Source: Paludibacterium denitrificans
GTDB taxonomy: Bacteria; Pseudomonadota; Gammaproteobacteria; Burkholderiales; Chromobacteriaceae
Length of the DNA stretch: 64,000 nucleotides
Direction: 5' to 3'
Assembly: GCF_009707705.1 (NCBI RefSeq)
Contig: NZ_WLYX01000001.1
Span: forward strand, 62,001-126,000
The position numbers were made by a program, and so were the translations under genes. Shown piece by piece: positions 32,255-42,029 of this stretch (position 1 is the first letter of the stretch; each line of letters opens with the position of its first letter). Under the pieces are notes generated by a model. It was not told where the DNA came from, made no database searches, and saw nothing but the letters and a program-made list of their open reading frames with translations.

Positions 32255-33716
32255 ATGACACACGAAGAATTTGCACAGCTTGCGGCGCAAGGTTACAACC
32301 GCATCCCGGTGGTACTGGAACTGTTTGCCGATCTGGACACCCCGTTGTCGGTGTATCTCAAGCTGGCCAATCAGCCCTATTCCTATCTGCTGGAATCGGT
32401 AGTGGGCGGCGAGCGTTTCGGCCGCTACTCGTTTATCGGTCTGCCCGCCTCCACCCGCTTGCGTGTCACCGACCACGTTTTGCAAGTGGAACACGGCAAC
32501 GAAGTGGTGGAACGCCACGAAGGTAATCCGTTAGCCTTTATCGAAGCCTTCCAGCGCCGCTTCAAAACCCCGAGCATTCCCGGCCTGCCACGCTTTACCG
32601 GCGGGCTGGTCGGCTACTTTGGCTACGATACCATCCGCTATATCGAGAAACGGTTGGCCGAAACCCGCAAGCCGGACCCGGTAGGCACTCCCGATATCCT
32701 GCTGATGCTGTCGGAAGACCGGCGGTAGTGGACAATCTGTCGGGCAAGCTCTATCTGATCACCTATGCCGACCCGGCGATCCCCAACGCCTTCCTCAAGG
32801 CCGAGGCCCGGCTGGCACAACTGCGTGCCAAATTGCGCGCACCGATCGACATTCCGCTGTCGCTGCCGTCACAGATCACCAAAGCGGTTTCGGAGTTCGG
32901 CGAGGAGGCATTCAAAGACGCCATCAAACGAAGCAAGCAATACATCGTCGACGGCGACATCATGCAGGTTGTACTGGCCCAACGACTGCAAATGTCATAT
33001 AGCGACTCGCCGCTGTCGCTATATCGCGCTCTGCGCAGCCTGAACCCGTCGCCGTACATGTATCTGTATCACTTCGACGATTTCCATGTGGTTGGCTCGT
33101 CACCGGAAATTCTGGTACGGCGCGAGCAGGATACCGTCACAGTACGGCCAATTGCCGGTACCCGCCCACGCGGCAAGACGCGCGAGCAGGATGACGCGTT
33201 GGCCGAAGAACTGCTGGCCGACCCAAAAGAAATTGCCGAGCACGTCATGTTGATGGACCTTGGCCGTAACGACGTCGGCCGCGTTGCCCAGACCGGCACG
33301 GTCAACATCACCGAAAACATGATCATCGAGCGCTACTCGCACGTCATGCATATTGTTTCCAGTGTGGAAGGCAAGGTAGACGACTTGGTCTCGAATATCG
33401 CCGTGCTCAAGGCAGCCTTCCCGGCCGGAACGCTGTCTGGCGCCCCCAAGGTGCGAGCCATGGAAATCATCGACGAATTCGAGCCAACCAAGCGAGGCGT
33501 ATACGGCGGCGCCGTGGGGTACCGGGTTTCAACGGAGACATGGACTTGGCCATTGCCATCCGCACCGCAGTACTTAAGGACAACATGCTCTACGTGCAAG
33601 CCGGTGCGGGCATTGTGGCCGATTCGGTGCCGGAAATGGAATGGCTGGAAACACAAAACAAAGCACGCGCCGTGGTGCGAGCGGCCGAACTGGTACAAAA
33701 AGGGCTGGATGCCTGA
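32255..33716 (+). CDS. trpE: Anthranilate synthase component I
   Basis: Chorismate-using subunit that makes anthranilate with TrpG ammonia. The [15 protein letters not shown]-terminal region, then [40 protein letters not shown] and [20 protein letters not shown] are family blocks. Two CCWGG lesions, near 32722 ([12 protein letters not shown] expected) and near 33524 ([18 protein letters not shown] expected). ~486 residues after repair. A strong terminator follows, so trpG is not co-transcribed here. Uptake-like words at 32653 and 33198 encode LAE. Confidence 0.92.
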
Positions 33717-33741
33717 TCAACCAGCAACATAAGCGGTTACG

Positions 33742-33772
33742 CAGGGCGCCTTCAAAGGCGCCCTGTTTTTTT
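33742..33772 (+). terminator. Intrinsic terminator of the rpe-trpE operon
   Basis: Nine-base stem (CAGGGCGCC / GGCGCCCTG), six-base loop and seven Ts, 26 bases after the trpE stop. Confidence 0.9.
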
Positions 33773-33825
33773 GCCCGACACTAACATCCACGTATGGCAA
33801 AACAGCTGGTGACAGCACCCATCAT

Positions 33826-33848
33826 AATATGTATTATATTTACATGTT
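33826..33848 (+). promoter_or_regulatory. Candidate NsrR operator, distal copy
   Basis: AT-rich imperfect dyad (AATATGTATT, then TTACATGTT) in the hmp upstream region. The half-site ATGTATT resembles the known NsrR half-site ATGYATT. The match is looser than that of the proximal copy. Confidence 0.4.
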
Positions 33849-33898
33849 CAAAAGTTTGTGATCACCCGTGTAGTCGGTTGCCCATGCACTCACCCATT

Positions 33899-33920
33899 AA
33901 CATGTATTTTTAATATACCA
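33899..33920 (+). promoter_or_regulatory. Candidate NsrR operator just upstream of hmp
   Basis: ACATGTATTT-TT-AATATACC matches the NsrR dyad pattern (ATGYATTT, two-base spacer, AATRCAT) with a few mismatches. It ends 12 bases before the hmp ATG, overlapping the likely ribosome-binding region ATAAGGA. nsrR itself is the next gene after hmp, supporting local nitric-oxide-responsive control. Confidence 0.6.
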
Positions 33921-33932
33921 TAAGGACTCACC

Positions 33933-35148
33933 ATGCTGGATTCCGCCACCCGCACCCTAGTCAAAGCCACCGTTCCCGTATTGAAAGAACACGGCGTCAC
34001 GCTGACGACCCACTTCTACCGGCGCATGTTCCAACACAACCCGGAGCTGAAAAACATCTTCAATCAGGGACACCAACATTCTGGCCAGCAACAGCAAGCA
34101 TTGGCGATGGCAGTTTTGGGTTATGCAGACAACATCGACGACCCATCGGTACTGACACCAGTACTCGGCCGCATTGCCCATAAACATGTCAGCCTTGGCA
34201 TTCGCGCCGAGCATTACCCGATTGTCGGTAAGCACCTGCTGGCATCTATCCGCGAAGTACTGGGTGACGCGGCGAGCGATGAGCTGATCAACGCCTGGGC
34301 TGCCGCTTATGGCCAACTGGCCGACTTATTGATTGCCGAAGAGAACAAGCTGTACGCCACCGCAACTGTCGCTGAAGGTGGCTGGAGTGGCTGGCGTCCG
34401 TTCAAGGTTGGCCGAAAAGTCGTCGAGAGCGAAGAAATCACCTCGTTCTACCTCTACCCGGCTGATGGCGGCAAAGCTCCGACGTTCCGACCCGGCCAGT
34501 ACATTAGCGTGCGCCAGTTCATTGCCGACTGGAACCTGGCGCAACTACGCCAGTACAGCCTGTCTGACGCGCCCAACGGCGAGTACCTGCGCATTTCGGT
34601 AAAACGTGAAGATAGCCGCGCGGGAGGCCCCCGCCAAGGTATCCAGCCAGCTGCATCAAACCCTGAACGAAGGCGACGTCATCAACATCAGCTATCCGTT
34701 TGGCGACTTCTTCTTGCACGAGGAACGCAATACCCCCGTTGTGCTAATCAGCGCAGGCGTCGGCCAGACACCGATGCAAGCGATGCTGCAGCACCTGATC
34801 AACAGCGGCAGCCAACGTAGCATCCGTTTCCTGCATGCCTCGCGCCACGGTGGCGTACACGCCATGAAAGCCCATACCCAGCAATTGGCCGAGCAGCATG
34901 ACAATGTAAAAACCATGGTGTACTACGAAACGCCGCGCGCAGAGGATATCCAGGGCAAGGATTACGATCGGGCAGGCCGGATTGATCTGACACAAGTGGC
35001 TGCAGACATGCTACCGGCGGACGCCGATTACTACCTGTGTGGCCCGCTGGGGTTCATGCTGGCGCAGCGTGACAGCCTGCTGGAGCTGGGGATTGAGCGC
35101 AGCCGCATCCACTATGAAGTGTTTGGCTCGCATACCGTCGCCAGCTGA
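33933..35148 (+). CDS. hmp: Flavohemoglobin, nitric oxide dioxygenase
   Basis: Converts NO and O2 to nitrate. Globin domain (residues ~1-138; proximal region HVSLGIRAEHYPIVGKHLL), ferredoxin-reductase-like FAD domain (FRPGQYISV, LRQYSLSDAP) and NAD domain (VLISAGVGQTPMQAML, YYLCGPLGFM). One shift near 34635, best explained as a CCWGG lesion inside KRED...KVSSQLHQTLNEGD. ~405 residues. Preceded by two NsrR-like sites and followed by nsrR. Confidence 0.92.
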
Positions 35149-35225
35149 TTGACGAACGGTAAACCGCGCTCAATTGTGTCGCACCGAAGAGGGGCGGTAT
35201 CCTTCTCCCCTCTTCGTCTGCCTTA

Positions 35226-35675
35226 ATGGCCAACACCATGCAACTTACCCGCTTTACCGACTTGGGGTTGCGCGTGCTGATGTACCTGACTCACCGCGAA
35301 CACGACACCCCGGTCACCATTACCGAAATTGCCAACAATTTTGCCGTATCCCGCAATCATCTGGTCAAGGTGGTGCACTTCATGGGGCTGCAGGGCTGGA
35401 TACGTACCACGCGTGGCAAGGGTGGCGGTCTGGCGCTGGCACATCCACCACAGGAATATCGCTTGGGCGATATCATCCAGCGAATGGAAGCACCGATTGA
35501 CTTGATCGATTGTGCCGAACCGCCTTGTGCCCTGCGCAATGGCTGTCAGTTGAAGCTGGCGCTCAATACCGGTTTGGCTACTTTTTTTGAAACCATGAAT
35601 CGCTACACCCTGCAGGACATCATCGCCTCTCCGACCGGTGAAGCCATTATTCAACTGCACCGTCAGGCACACTAA
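35226..35675 (+). CDS. nsrR: Rrf2-family NO-sensing repressor
   Basis: 149-residue winged-helix regulator, frame intact. MQLTRFTDLGLRVLMYLTHR is the classic Rrf2 N-terminus, and NNFAVSRNHLVKVVHFM is the recognition region. Three clustered cysteines in IDCAEPPCALRNGCQ are the Fe-S cluster ligands. NsrR loses repression when NO attacks the cluster. Placement directly after hmp and the dyads upstream of hmp support the assignment over IscR. Confidence 0.88.
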   Translation: MANTMQLTRFTDLGLRVLMYLTHREHDTPVTITEIANNFAVSRNHLVKVVHFMGLQGWIRTTRGKGGGLALAHPPQEYRLGDIIQRMEAPIDLIDCAEPPCALRNGCQLKLALNTGLATFFETMNRYTLQDIIASPTGEAIIQLHRQAH

Positions 35676-35681
35676 GAACAC

Positions 35682-35711
35682 AAAGGTTGGCCGAATTCGG
35701 CCAACCTTTTT
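35682..35711. terminator. Terminator made of two inverted uptake-like words
   Basis: Two GTTGGCCGAA copies face each other with no spacer (35686-35695 and 35696-35705). With the matching AAAG/CTTT flanks they form a perfect palindrome with 14-base arms, followed by TTTTT. It sits seven bases after the nsrR stop, against the end of rlmF. Inverted DUS pairs serve as terminators in Neisseria in exactly this way. Confidence 0.85.
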
Positions 35712-36763
35712 CATAACCTGACGACGACAGCCATTGGTCCAGTAACACACTGCGCAGACCCGCCAGCGCAATCAACTTCTTTTTTATCGTCTGATCGCTG
35801 CCGCCATTCCTGACGTTGTGGCAGGTCGAAAAAAGTCCAGGCAACCAGTCGACTTTGCTTTTGACCTTGCGCCATGTTGATGGTTTTGCTGTCGCGAACG
35901 CCAGCCTGCTGCAATGCCCGATAAACAGCGGGCAAGCTGGCTGCTTTGGCGATCAGGCTGGTAAACCACAGGCAATGAGCGGCAAACTGCCTTGAGCTTT
36001 CCATGATCATGCGGGTGACAAAACTCTCTTCACCACCGGGACACCACAATTCGGCATGTTGGCCGCCAAAATTCAGTGTCGGGCCCTTCTTTCCTGACTG
36101 AGCCTTGCCCAGATTCTTCCACTTCCGCTGCGTTCCGGCTGTCGCTTCGGCCATTGAGCCATGGAATGGTGGATTGCATAAAGTCAGGTCAAAATAGTCA
36201 TCGCTACGAATGACGTTGTTGAACATGACGTTGGCCGAAGGCTGACGCCGTAGTTCAATCGCCAGTTCCAACCCGGCATTCGCCGCGAGGATGGCCTGAG
36301 CATTGGCCAATGCACCTTGATCAATATCGGCCCCGACAAAACTCCAACCATATTCGGCGTGACCGATCAACGGATAGACGCAGTTGGCACCGACGCCAAT
36401 ATCCAGCACACAGACGCCCGGCCCGCGCGGGATGATGCCGTTATGACTGCGCGCCAGCAAATCTGCCAAACAATGCAGGTAATCCGCGCGACCGGGAATG
36501 GGCGGGCACAGAGAGCCAGCCGGAATATCCCAGTCACGCACTCCATACATGGACTGCAACAAGGCCCGGTTGAGTAACTTGACCGCCACCGGGTCGGCAA
36601 AATTGATGGATGGATCACCGTACGGGTTGCTGACGACATGGGCGGCCAATTCCGGGCAGGCAGCACACAATGCGGCAAAATCGTAGCGCCCTTGATGGCG
36701 GTTACGCGGATGCAAACCGCTAGCAGGTTTTGCTGCCTTGGCAGCGGACGACTTGGCACGCAT
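35711..36763 (-). CDS. rlmF: 23S rRNA adenine-1618 N6-methyltransferase
   Basis: SAM-dependent methyltransferase. [22 protein letters not shown] is the diagnostic N-terminus; [16 protein letters not shown] is the SAM-binding motif and [13 protein letters not shown] the NPPF catalytic motif. The start at 36763 (MRAKSSAAK) leaves a short basic lead as in homologues; an in-frame ATG at 36826 exists. Frame intact. Its end runs into the inverted-repeat terminator shared with nsrR. Confidence 0.92.
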   Translation of the reverse strand: MRAKSSAAKAAKPASGLHPRNRHQGRYDFAALCAACPELAAHVVSNPYGDPSINFADPVAVKLLNRALLQSMYGVRDWDIPAGSLCPPIPGRADYLHCLADLLARSHNGIIPRGPGVCVLDIGVGANCVYPLIGHAEYGWSFVGADIDQGALANAQAILAANAGLELAIELRRQPSANVMFNNVIRSDDYFDLTLCNPPFHGSMAEATAGTQRKWKNLGKAQSGKKGPTLNFGGQHAELWCPGGEESFVTRMIMESSRQFAAHCLWFTSLIAKAASLPAVYRALQQAGVRDSKTINMAQGQKQSRLVAWTFFDLPQRQEWRQRSDDKKEVDCAGGSAQCVTGPMAVVVRL

Positions 36764-37079
36764 GTTACTTCCTGTTGAGACGAGCAGCGATGGTGGGGCA
36801 ACGGGCTTGAAAGCCAGTCTTACCATCGTTTACGAGGGTATGAGACTTGCGCGGAATTTTAGCAGGATCAGGACGTCATCACGCGGGCGTAATGCCAAAC
36901 ACTCCACTACGCTGGAATAGCGCCCAGCACGAACTAGGGATTTCCCCTATACACCGACGAATAAAACGAATGTATGTTTTATGCTGAAATTCTGAATGAA
37001 TTTCTGGCTCTTGACATTTGGCAAGACAGATATCCGCCCTTACATACCCGCCTGATGGCGGGCATTTTTTTGCGATGAA
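36764..37079 (+). other. Intergenic stretch with a possible short RNA ending in a terminator
   Basis: 316 bases with no convincing protein gene. The right half is AT-rich (ATAAAACG, ATGTATGTTTTATG near 36960-36980; TTGACA near 37012) and ends in a strong plus-oriented terminator at 37047-37071. No plus-strand gene precedes that terminator, so a small transcript is possible; I see no recognised RNA family. Confidence 0.35.
37047..37071 (+). terminator. Orphan rho-independent terminator
   Basis: CCCGCC / GGCGGG stem, TGAT loop, then CA and seven Ts. The orientation is plus, but the nearest upstream genes are on the minus strand. Confidence 0.75.
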
Positions 37080-37296
37080 CTACGCCGCATGCCCGCAGGG
37101 TTTCTCCGAGCGCTCCACGATCTCACTCTTGCGCAACTTCAAATCCAGTAGTTTGTGTATTTCAATTACCACCCCGGCGGTATGGACGGATAGCAGCACC
37201 GTGGCTGCCCTGGCGGGCGTGGTGTTCGCTGGGGTGCAGGGGGCCGTCGAAATCCACACCGATGATCGGGGAGATCAACTTCACCTTGTAAAACAT
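37080..37296 (-). CDS. Short hypothetical protein, apparently frameshifted
   Basis: An ATG at 37296 has a good Shine-Dalgarno (AAGGAAGG) and opens MFYKVKLISPIIGVDFD. In the next frame a continuous stretch runs APCTPANTTPARAATVLL to IHKLLDLKLRKSEIVERS and ends PCGHAA before a stop at 37080. The two halves meet near 37250, where a CCWGG lesion would give VDFDLAPCTP. Joined length ~72 residues. The charged C-terminal helix looks protein-like, but I recognise no family. The plus-strand ORF over the same bases is probably its shadow. Confidence 0.4.
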
Positions 37297-37493
37297 GCTT
37301 GCCTTCCTTACGGCTTATCAAGCGGCGTACCTTACGCCAGCTGGGTGACAGTTGATTGACAGGACAGATTGTGCACGCTGGCGATTGCTCATTTAGTTCG
37401 TGTTCGTACTATTTTTGAACAGCGATGAACTATTGGAGTAAACTGTAGACATAGGATTAGTAGCTCCCTCTATCCATCGAACGAGGCACACAC

Positions 37494-37685
37494 ATGTCTT
37501 CAAGCATTGGTAGTATCTCTGGTCAACAATTTCAGGCTGCCGTGCGTTCGACCACGCCGCAGCAGGTGAAAACTGGCCGTGACAGTGACGGCGATAATGA
37601 CAACAGCAAAGCTGGCGAAGTAGAGAAAAAAGCCAGACAACCGGTTTCTTCTACCGTTGGCACGCGCATCGACACCACCGCCTGA
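37494..37685 (+). CDS. Small hydrophilic hypothetical protein
   Basis: 63 residues, highly polar (TGRDSDGDNDNSKAGEVEKKARQP), likely disordered, with no cysteine or membrane segment. It has an upstream purine-rich site (GAACGAGGCACACAC), its own AT-rich leader and a strong terminator 24 bases after the stop, so it looks like a real single-gene unit. Family unknown. Confidence 0.55.
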   Translation: MSSSIGSISGQQFQAAVRSTTPQQVKTGRDSDGDNDNSKAGEVEKKARQPVSSTVGTRIDTTA

Positions 37686-37708
37686 TCAGGTTCAGGCGTG
37701 TCATGAAA

Positions 37709-37738
37709 ATAGCCACCCTCATGGGTGGCTATTTTTTT
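37709..37738 (+). terminator. Intrinsic terminator after the small hydrophilic gene
   Basis: Eight-base stem (AGCCACCC / GGGTGGCT), TCAT loop and seven Ts. Confidence 0.9.
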
Positions 37739-37775
37739 GTGTCCGACGCAGAGCTAAAGCCTTATCGGAGCTGAC

Positions 37776-38944
37776 TCAATCAAACTGTCGGCGGAACAGC
37801 ACCAGACCGAAACCAAACACCAGCAAACCAATACCGGTCATGCTTCAGCAATCGACCCGGCCAAATCATGCCAGCCCTGCCCTTTGAGCAAGATGCCGAA
37901 GGCGATATCCAGATAATAATGCAGCGGTGAGATCAGCATCATCAGGCGCAGCCACGGCGGCATGGCTTCCGGCGGGGTCCAGGGCGCCGGACAAGAACAA
38001 CATGGGCGCCAGAATCAGGATGGCCAGCATGCCGACTTGCGCCAGATTACGGGCGACAGTGGCGGCAAACAGGCCAAGCCCGGCGGTGGTAAAAACATAA
38101 AGCCCGCTGACGGCAAAGAACAAGGCCAGACTGCCTTTTACCGGTATGGCAAACAGCGGAATCAGCACCAGAAACAGGCTGAGCGCCACGCCGATGAGGA
38201 TGACCCCCGTCATCGACACCACCTTGGGGAACATGATGCCGAACGGAGACAGCGGCGAAACGATGAGCTGCTCGACCGTGCCGCGTTCTTTCTCACGCAC
38301 CATCGCCGCGGCTTAAGCAGCAACACGGCAAACACGGTGGCGATATTGAGGATTTCCGACAGGCCCATGAACCAGCTGTCTTCCTCGTTGGGATTGAACC
38401 ACACCCGCACGTCGTTGCTGACAACCGGCAGGTTGGCCGAAGAACGATCACCAGCGACGCCGAGCCGCGTCATCGCCTGTTCCAGACCATAACTGCTGAT
38501 GATCTGCTGCGCATAGCTGGTGGCGAGAAACCCCAGCACGGAATTGGTGGTATCCACCTGCATGGCCACCGGCGTTTGGCGCCCGGTTTCCGTGTTTTCG
38601 GCCAACCCGTGCGGGATGGACAGCAACAGCATGGCATTGCCCTGATCCAGCGCCGCCAAGCCAGCCTTGTCGTGCAGCACTTCACCGTCCACCCGGAAAT
38701 ACGGTTCGCGGAAACGGGCCACCAGTTCGCGCGAGGCTTCGGTGCGGTCGAGGTCTTGCACCAGCGTGGCGGCATGATTGAGTGACAACGACACACCGGA
38801 TGCTGCGATAAAAATATCCACGGTAAAGGCGTAGACGATAAACCCGAGCAACACCCGGTCACGCCCCAGTTGCTTGAGTTCCTTGACCAGCATGACGGCA
38901 AAGCGCCGAATGGCCATCTGCCACCACAACAAGGTATTGCTCAT
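37776..38944 (-). CDS. ABC-2 type permease, second of two (YbhR/YbhS-like)
   Basis: ~390-residue membrane subunit. N-terminal helix (LLGFIVYAFTVDIFIAASG), a large periplasmic domain, then five C-terminal helices containing the ABC-2 hallmark MVREKERGTVEQLIVSPLSPFGIM. Shifts near 38310 (GCTTAAGC for GCCGGC), near 37983 (extra C at a CCTGG: GAWTPPEAMPPWLR expected) and near 37830 (GCTGAAGC for GCCGGC) are all of the recurrent type. The tail LHYYLDIAFGILLKGQGW then reads through to LFRRQFD and a stop at 37776. Pairs with the permease upstream. Confidence 0.82.
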
Positions 38945-40097
38945 GTTCTCGGCCTCTTGCTAAACAGCGCATAGCCAACGCCAAACAGCAGCGTCGCATA
39001 ACCGGCCAGCACCGCCACCGGCGCCACAGCACCGTCCAGCCAACGCCTTTGAGGAAACAGCCGACCACAATGTCGGTGTAATACATCGCTTGGCATCAGG
39101 TGCGAGACCACTTTGGCGCCCTGCCCAAGCGAAGCAATCGGAATGATCAGGCCGGAATACAGCACGGCCGGAATCATGGTGACGATCATGGTGACAATCA
39201 TGGCGGCAATCTGGGTGCGCACCATGATGGAAACCAACAGGCCAATACCGGTGGTGCACAACACGTACACCAGCGTGGCCAGCAGGAAAAAGCCGAAATC
39301 GCCCTTGAACGGCACGCGGTACAGCAAGGTGGCCAGCAGCCACAACCCAAGAATATTGACCGTGGAAATACCGACATACGGCGTCAGTTTGCCCACCAGA
39401 AATTCACCCCGGCTGACATTGGACGCATAGATATTGAAGATGGAGCCGTTTTCTTTCTCGCGCACCACACCAAGTGCGGTAAGAAACGGCGGCGACAGCA
39501 TCAGGATCACCATGATGAGCTTGGGCGCCAACGACCAGATACTGGTCACGCTCTGGTTATACAGATACCGCGCTTCCAGCGTGATCGGCGTCAGCGCTGC
39601 CAGCACGTGCTCGCGGCTCATGCCGCTGGCGCGCGCCACGGCTTCGGCCAACGATGACAGGCTGAAGGCGGCGTTGATGGCACTGACATAGCCCTTGGTG
39701 GTCATGGCGCGGCTGGGGAACGTGCCGTCCACCAGCGTCTGGATATCGGCTTGGCGCCCGGCCGCCAGATCACGTCCAAAGCTGGGGGGAATCACCAGCA
39801 CCACACGCGCCTCGCCACTGGCCACCAGCCGCGCGGCCGAGCTTTCATCCTGAGCGTAACCCTTGAACTGGAAATAGCGCGAGCCAATGAAACGGTAGGC
39901 GTATTCGCGGCTGGCAGCCGAGCGGTCATGATCCACCACGGCAAACGGGATGTTTTCCACATCCAGCGACAAGCCATAACCAAACAACACCATCAGCAGC
40001 GCTAAGCTACGACAAAGGCCAGCGAGAAAAACAGCCGGTCGCGGATGATTTCGCGCCATTCCTTGTAGGCAATGGCGGCAATACGTTGCAGATTCAT
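38941..40097 (-). CDS. ABC-2 type permease, first of two (YbhS/YbhR-like)
   Basis: Starts MNLQRIAAIAYKEWREIIRD at 40097, overlapping the ATPase stop as ATGA. ENIPFAVVDHDRSAASREYA and VREKENGSIFNIYASNVSRGEFLVGK are standard for this family. GCCGGC lesions near 40010 (FVVPALLMVLFGYG expected) and near 39090 (LMPAMYYTDIVVG expected) break it; a third shift near 39035 is unexplained. It ends SKRPRT and overlaps the next permease. ~385 residues; makes the membrane dimer with the downstream protein. Confidence 0.82.
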
Positions 40098-42025
40098 GCC
40101 GCGCCCTTCCCGGCCTTGGCCGCTTCCAGCTGGGTTACCCGATGCACAAACACATCCTCCATCGCCATCGGCCGCTCCTGTACCTGAGCCTCAACGCCAA
40201 GCGACTGCAAGGTTTCGGCCAACCTTTGCGGCTCACGGGTGAGCACATGCAAAGTGCTGCCATACGGCGAAACACTGGCAAAGCCAGCCTGCTGCAACGG
40301 TTTGACCAGCGCCGCCGCATTGGCGGCGGTAACTTCGTACAGATTACCGGCTTCGGCCACCACGTCCTGTTTCATGCGCGCGGGGGAAGCATCGGCCACC
40401 ACGCGGTTTAAGCAAACATCAGCGCCAGATGGTCGCAATGTTCGGCTTCGCTCATGTAATGGGTCGTCACCAGCATGGCGACGCCATCCACGCGCGACAG
40501 GTTAAACAGAATGTCCCAGAAGGCACGGCGGCCGAGCGGGTCGACCCCGGAGGTTGGTTCATCCAGAAACAGCACCCGCGGTTTGTGCACCAGAGCGCAA
40601 CCAAGCGCCAGACGCTGGCGCAGGCCCATGGGCAAAGTGGCCGCCAGATCGTTTTCGTGCCCTTCCAGCCCGGCCATGCCGATGATCCACGCCAGCCGCT
40701 CGGCACGCGCCTTGCGGTCAAGACCATAGATGCTTAAGCATACAGGCGGATGTTTTCCACCACGGTCAGGTCAAGGTAGAGCGAAAACGCCTGCGACATG
40801 TAACCGATGCGCGACTTGATCAGCGCGCCCGCGTATTTCATGTCCGCCCCGGCCACCCGCCCCTCGCCACCGCTGGGTGGCAAAATGCCGGTCAGCATCT
40901 TGATGGCCGTGGTTTTGCCCGCGCCATTGGCACCGAGCAGGCCAAAAATTTCGCCCGGTTGCACAGTAAAACTCACATCCCCGACGGCAACGAAATCACC
41001 AAACCGCTTGGTCAGACCGCGCGCCTCGATGGCGGGCTCGTTGCCGTCAGCCAGTGGTGCCGAGGCGGCAGCAAGGTGGTACGTTCTTCTGCGCCCTGCT
41101 GCGCCATTAGTGCCACGAACACGTCTTCCAGTTCTGGCGTCAGCACATCCAGCCGTTGCACCACCAGCCCTTGCAACAGTTCCGTCAGACGCGCGCGGGC
41201 CTCGTTTTCGGCCAACCCTTGGGCAAACAGCCGGATATTCGGCCCCATCGCCTCGCACTGCGGGAAATGGGCAGACAAGCGCTGGATGGCATCCAGCTGC
41301 GGTGTCGCCTGACACTGCACGATGCTACCCGGCACGCGTTGCAGAATCTCAGCCGGTGTTCCCTCGGCCAGCAGGCGCCCGTCATGCAACAGGCTCATGC
41401 GGGTAAAGCGGCTGGCTTCGTCCATATAGGCGGTGGACACCAGCGCGGTCAGCCCCTGCTCGGCAATAAGCTCGGACAGAATGGCCCAGAAATCGCGGCG
41501 CGATACCGGATCTACACCGGTAGTCGGCTCATCCAGAATGATCAGATCCGGCGCATGGATCAGCGTGCACACCAGTCCGAGCTTTTGCTTCATGCCACCG
41601 GAGAGCTGCTTCATCGGCCGGTGGCGAAAAGCCGCCAGCCGGGTGATGGCCAGCAATTTCTCCTTGCGTGCCTCAGCTTCCGCCTTGGGCACCAGGCGCA
41701 GGCGGGCGAAGAAATCAACGTTTTCCTCGATGGACAAATCGCCGTACAGGTTTTGCCCCAAGCCTTGTGGCATCAGGCCGATACGGCCTTTCACCGCTTC
41801 GGCAGAGCGTTCGCTGTCGATAGGTTGGCCGAAAACCGTCAGTTCGCCCTGATCAAACGACAACACGCTTACCACGGCTTTCATGAAGCTGGATTTACCC
41901 GCGCCATCCGGCCCAATCAGGCCATACAGTTCGCCGCGCCGCACCGCGACATTGAGGCCGCGCACCGCATCATGGCGCGCGTAGCGTTTGACAAATCCGG
42001 TGGCGGAAATGACCTGTTCTGCCAT
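40094..42025 (-). CDS. Fused double-ATPase ABC protein (YbhF-like)
   Basis: One ~640-residue protein with two ABC ATPase domains in tandem. First: Walker A GPDGAGKSSFMKA, LSGGMKQKLGLVCTL, LIILDEPTTGVDP. Second: Walker A GANGAGKTTAIKML, PMGLRQRLALGCAL, LFLDEPTSGVDP. Lesions near 41055, 40735 (GCTTAAGC in RLYAGIYGLDR) and 40408 (MFAGRVVADAS expected) are all GCCGGC type. E. coli YbhF has the same fused design and works with YbhG, YbhS and YbhR. Start MAEQVISATGF at 42025. Confidence 0.85.
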
Positions 42026-42029
42026 GGCG

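Noticed and set aside
37018-37359. 113-residue plus-strand ORF
   Set aside because: It begins inside the orphan terminator region and mirrors the better-supported minus-strand small gene, which has a Shine-Dalgarno.
40094-42025. Two or three separate ABC ATPase genes
   Set aside because: The pieces are parts of one double-ATPase protein interrupted by GCCGGC lesions; the fused YbhF design explains the order and size.
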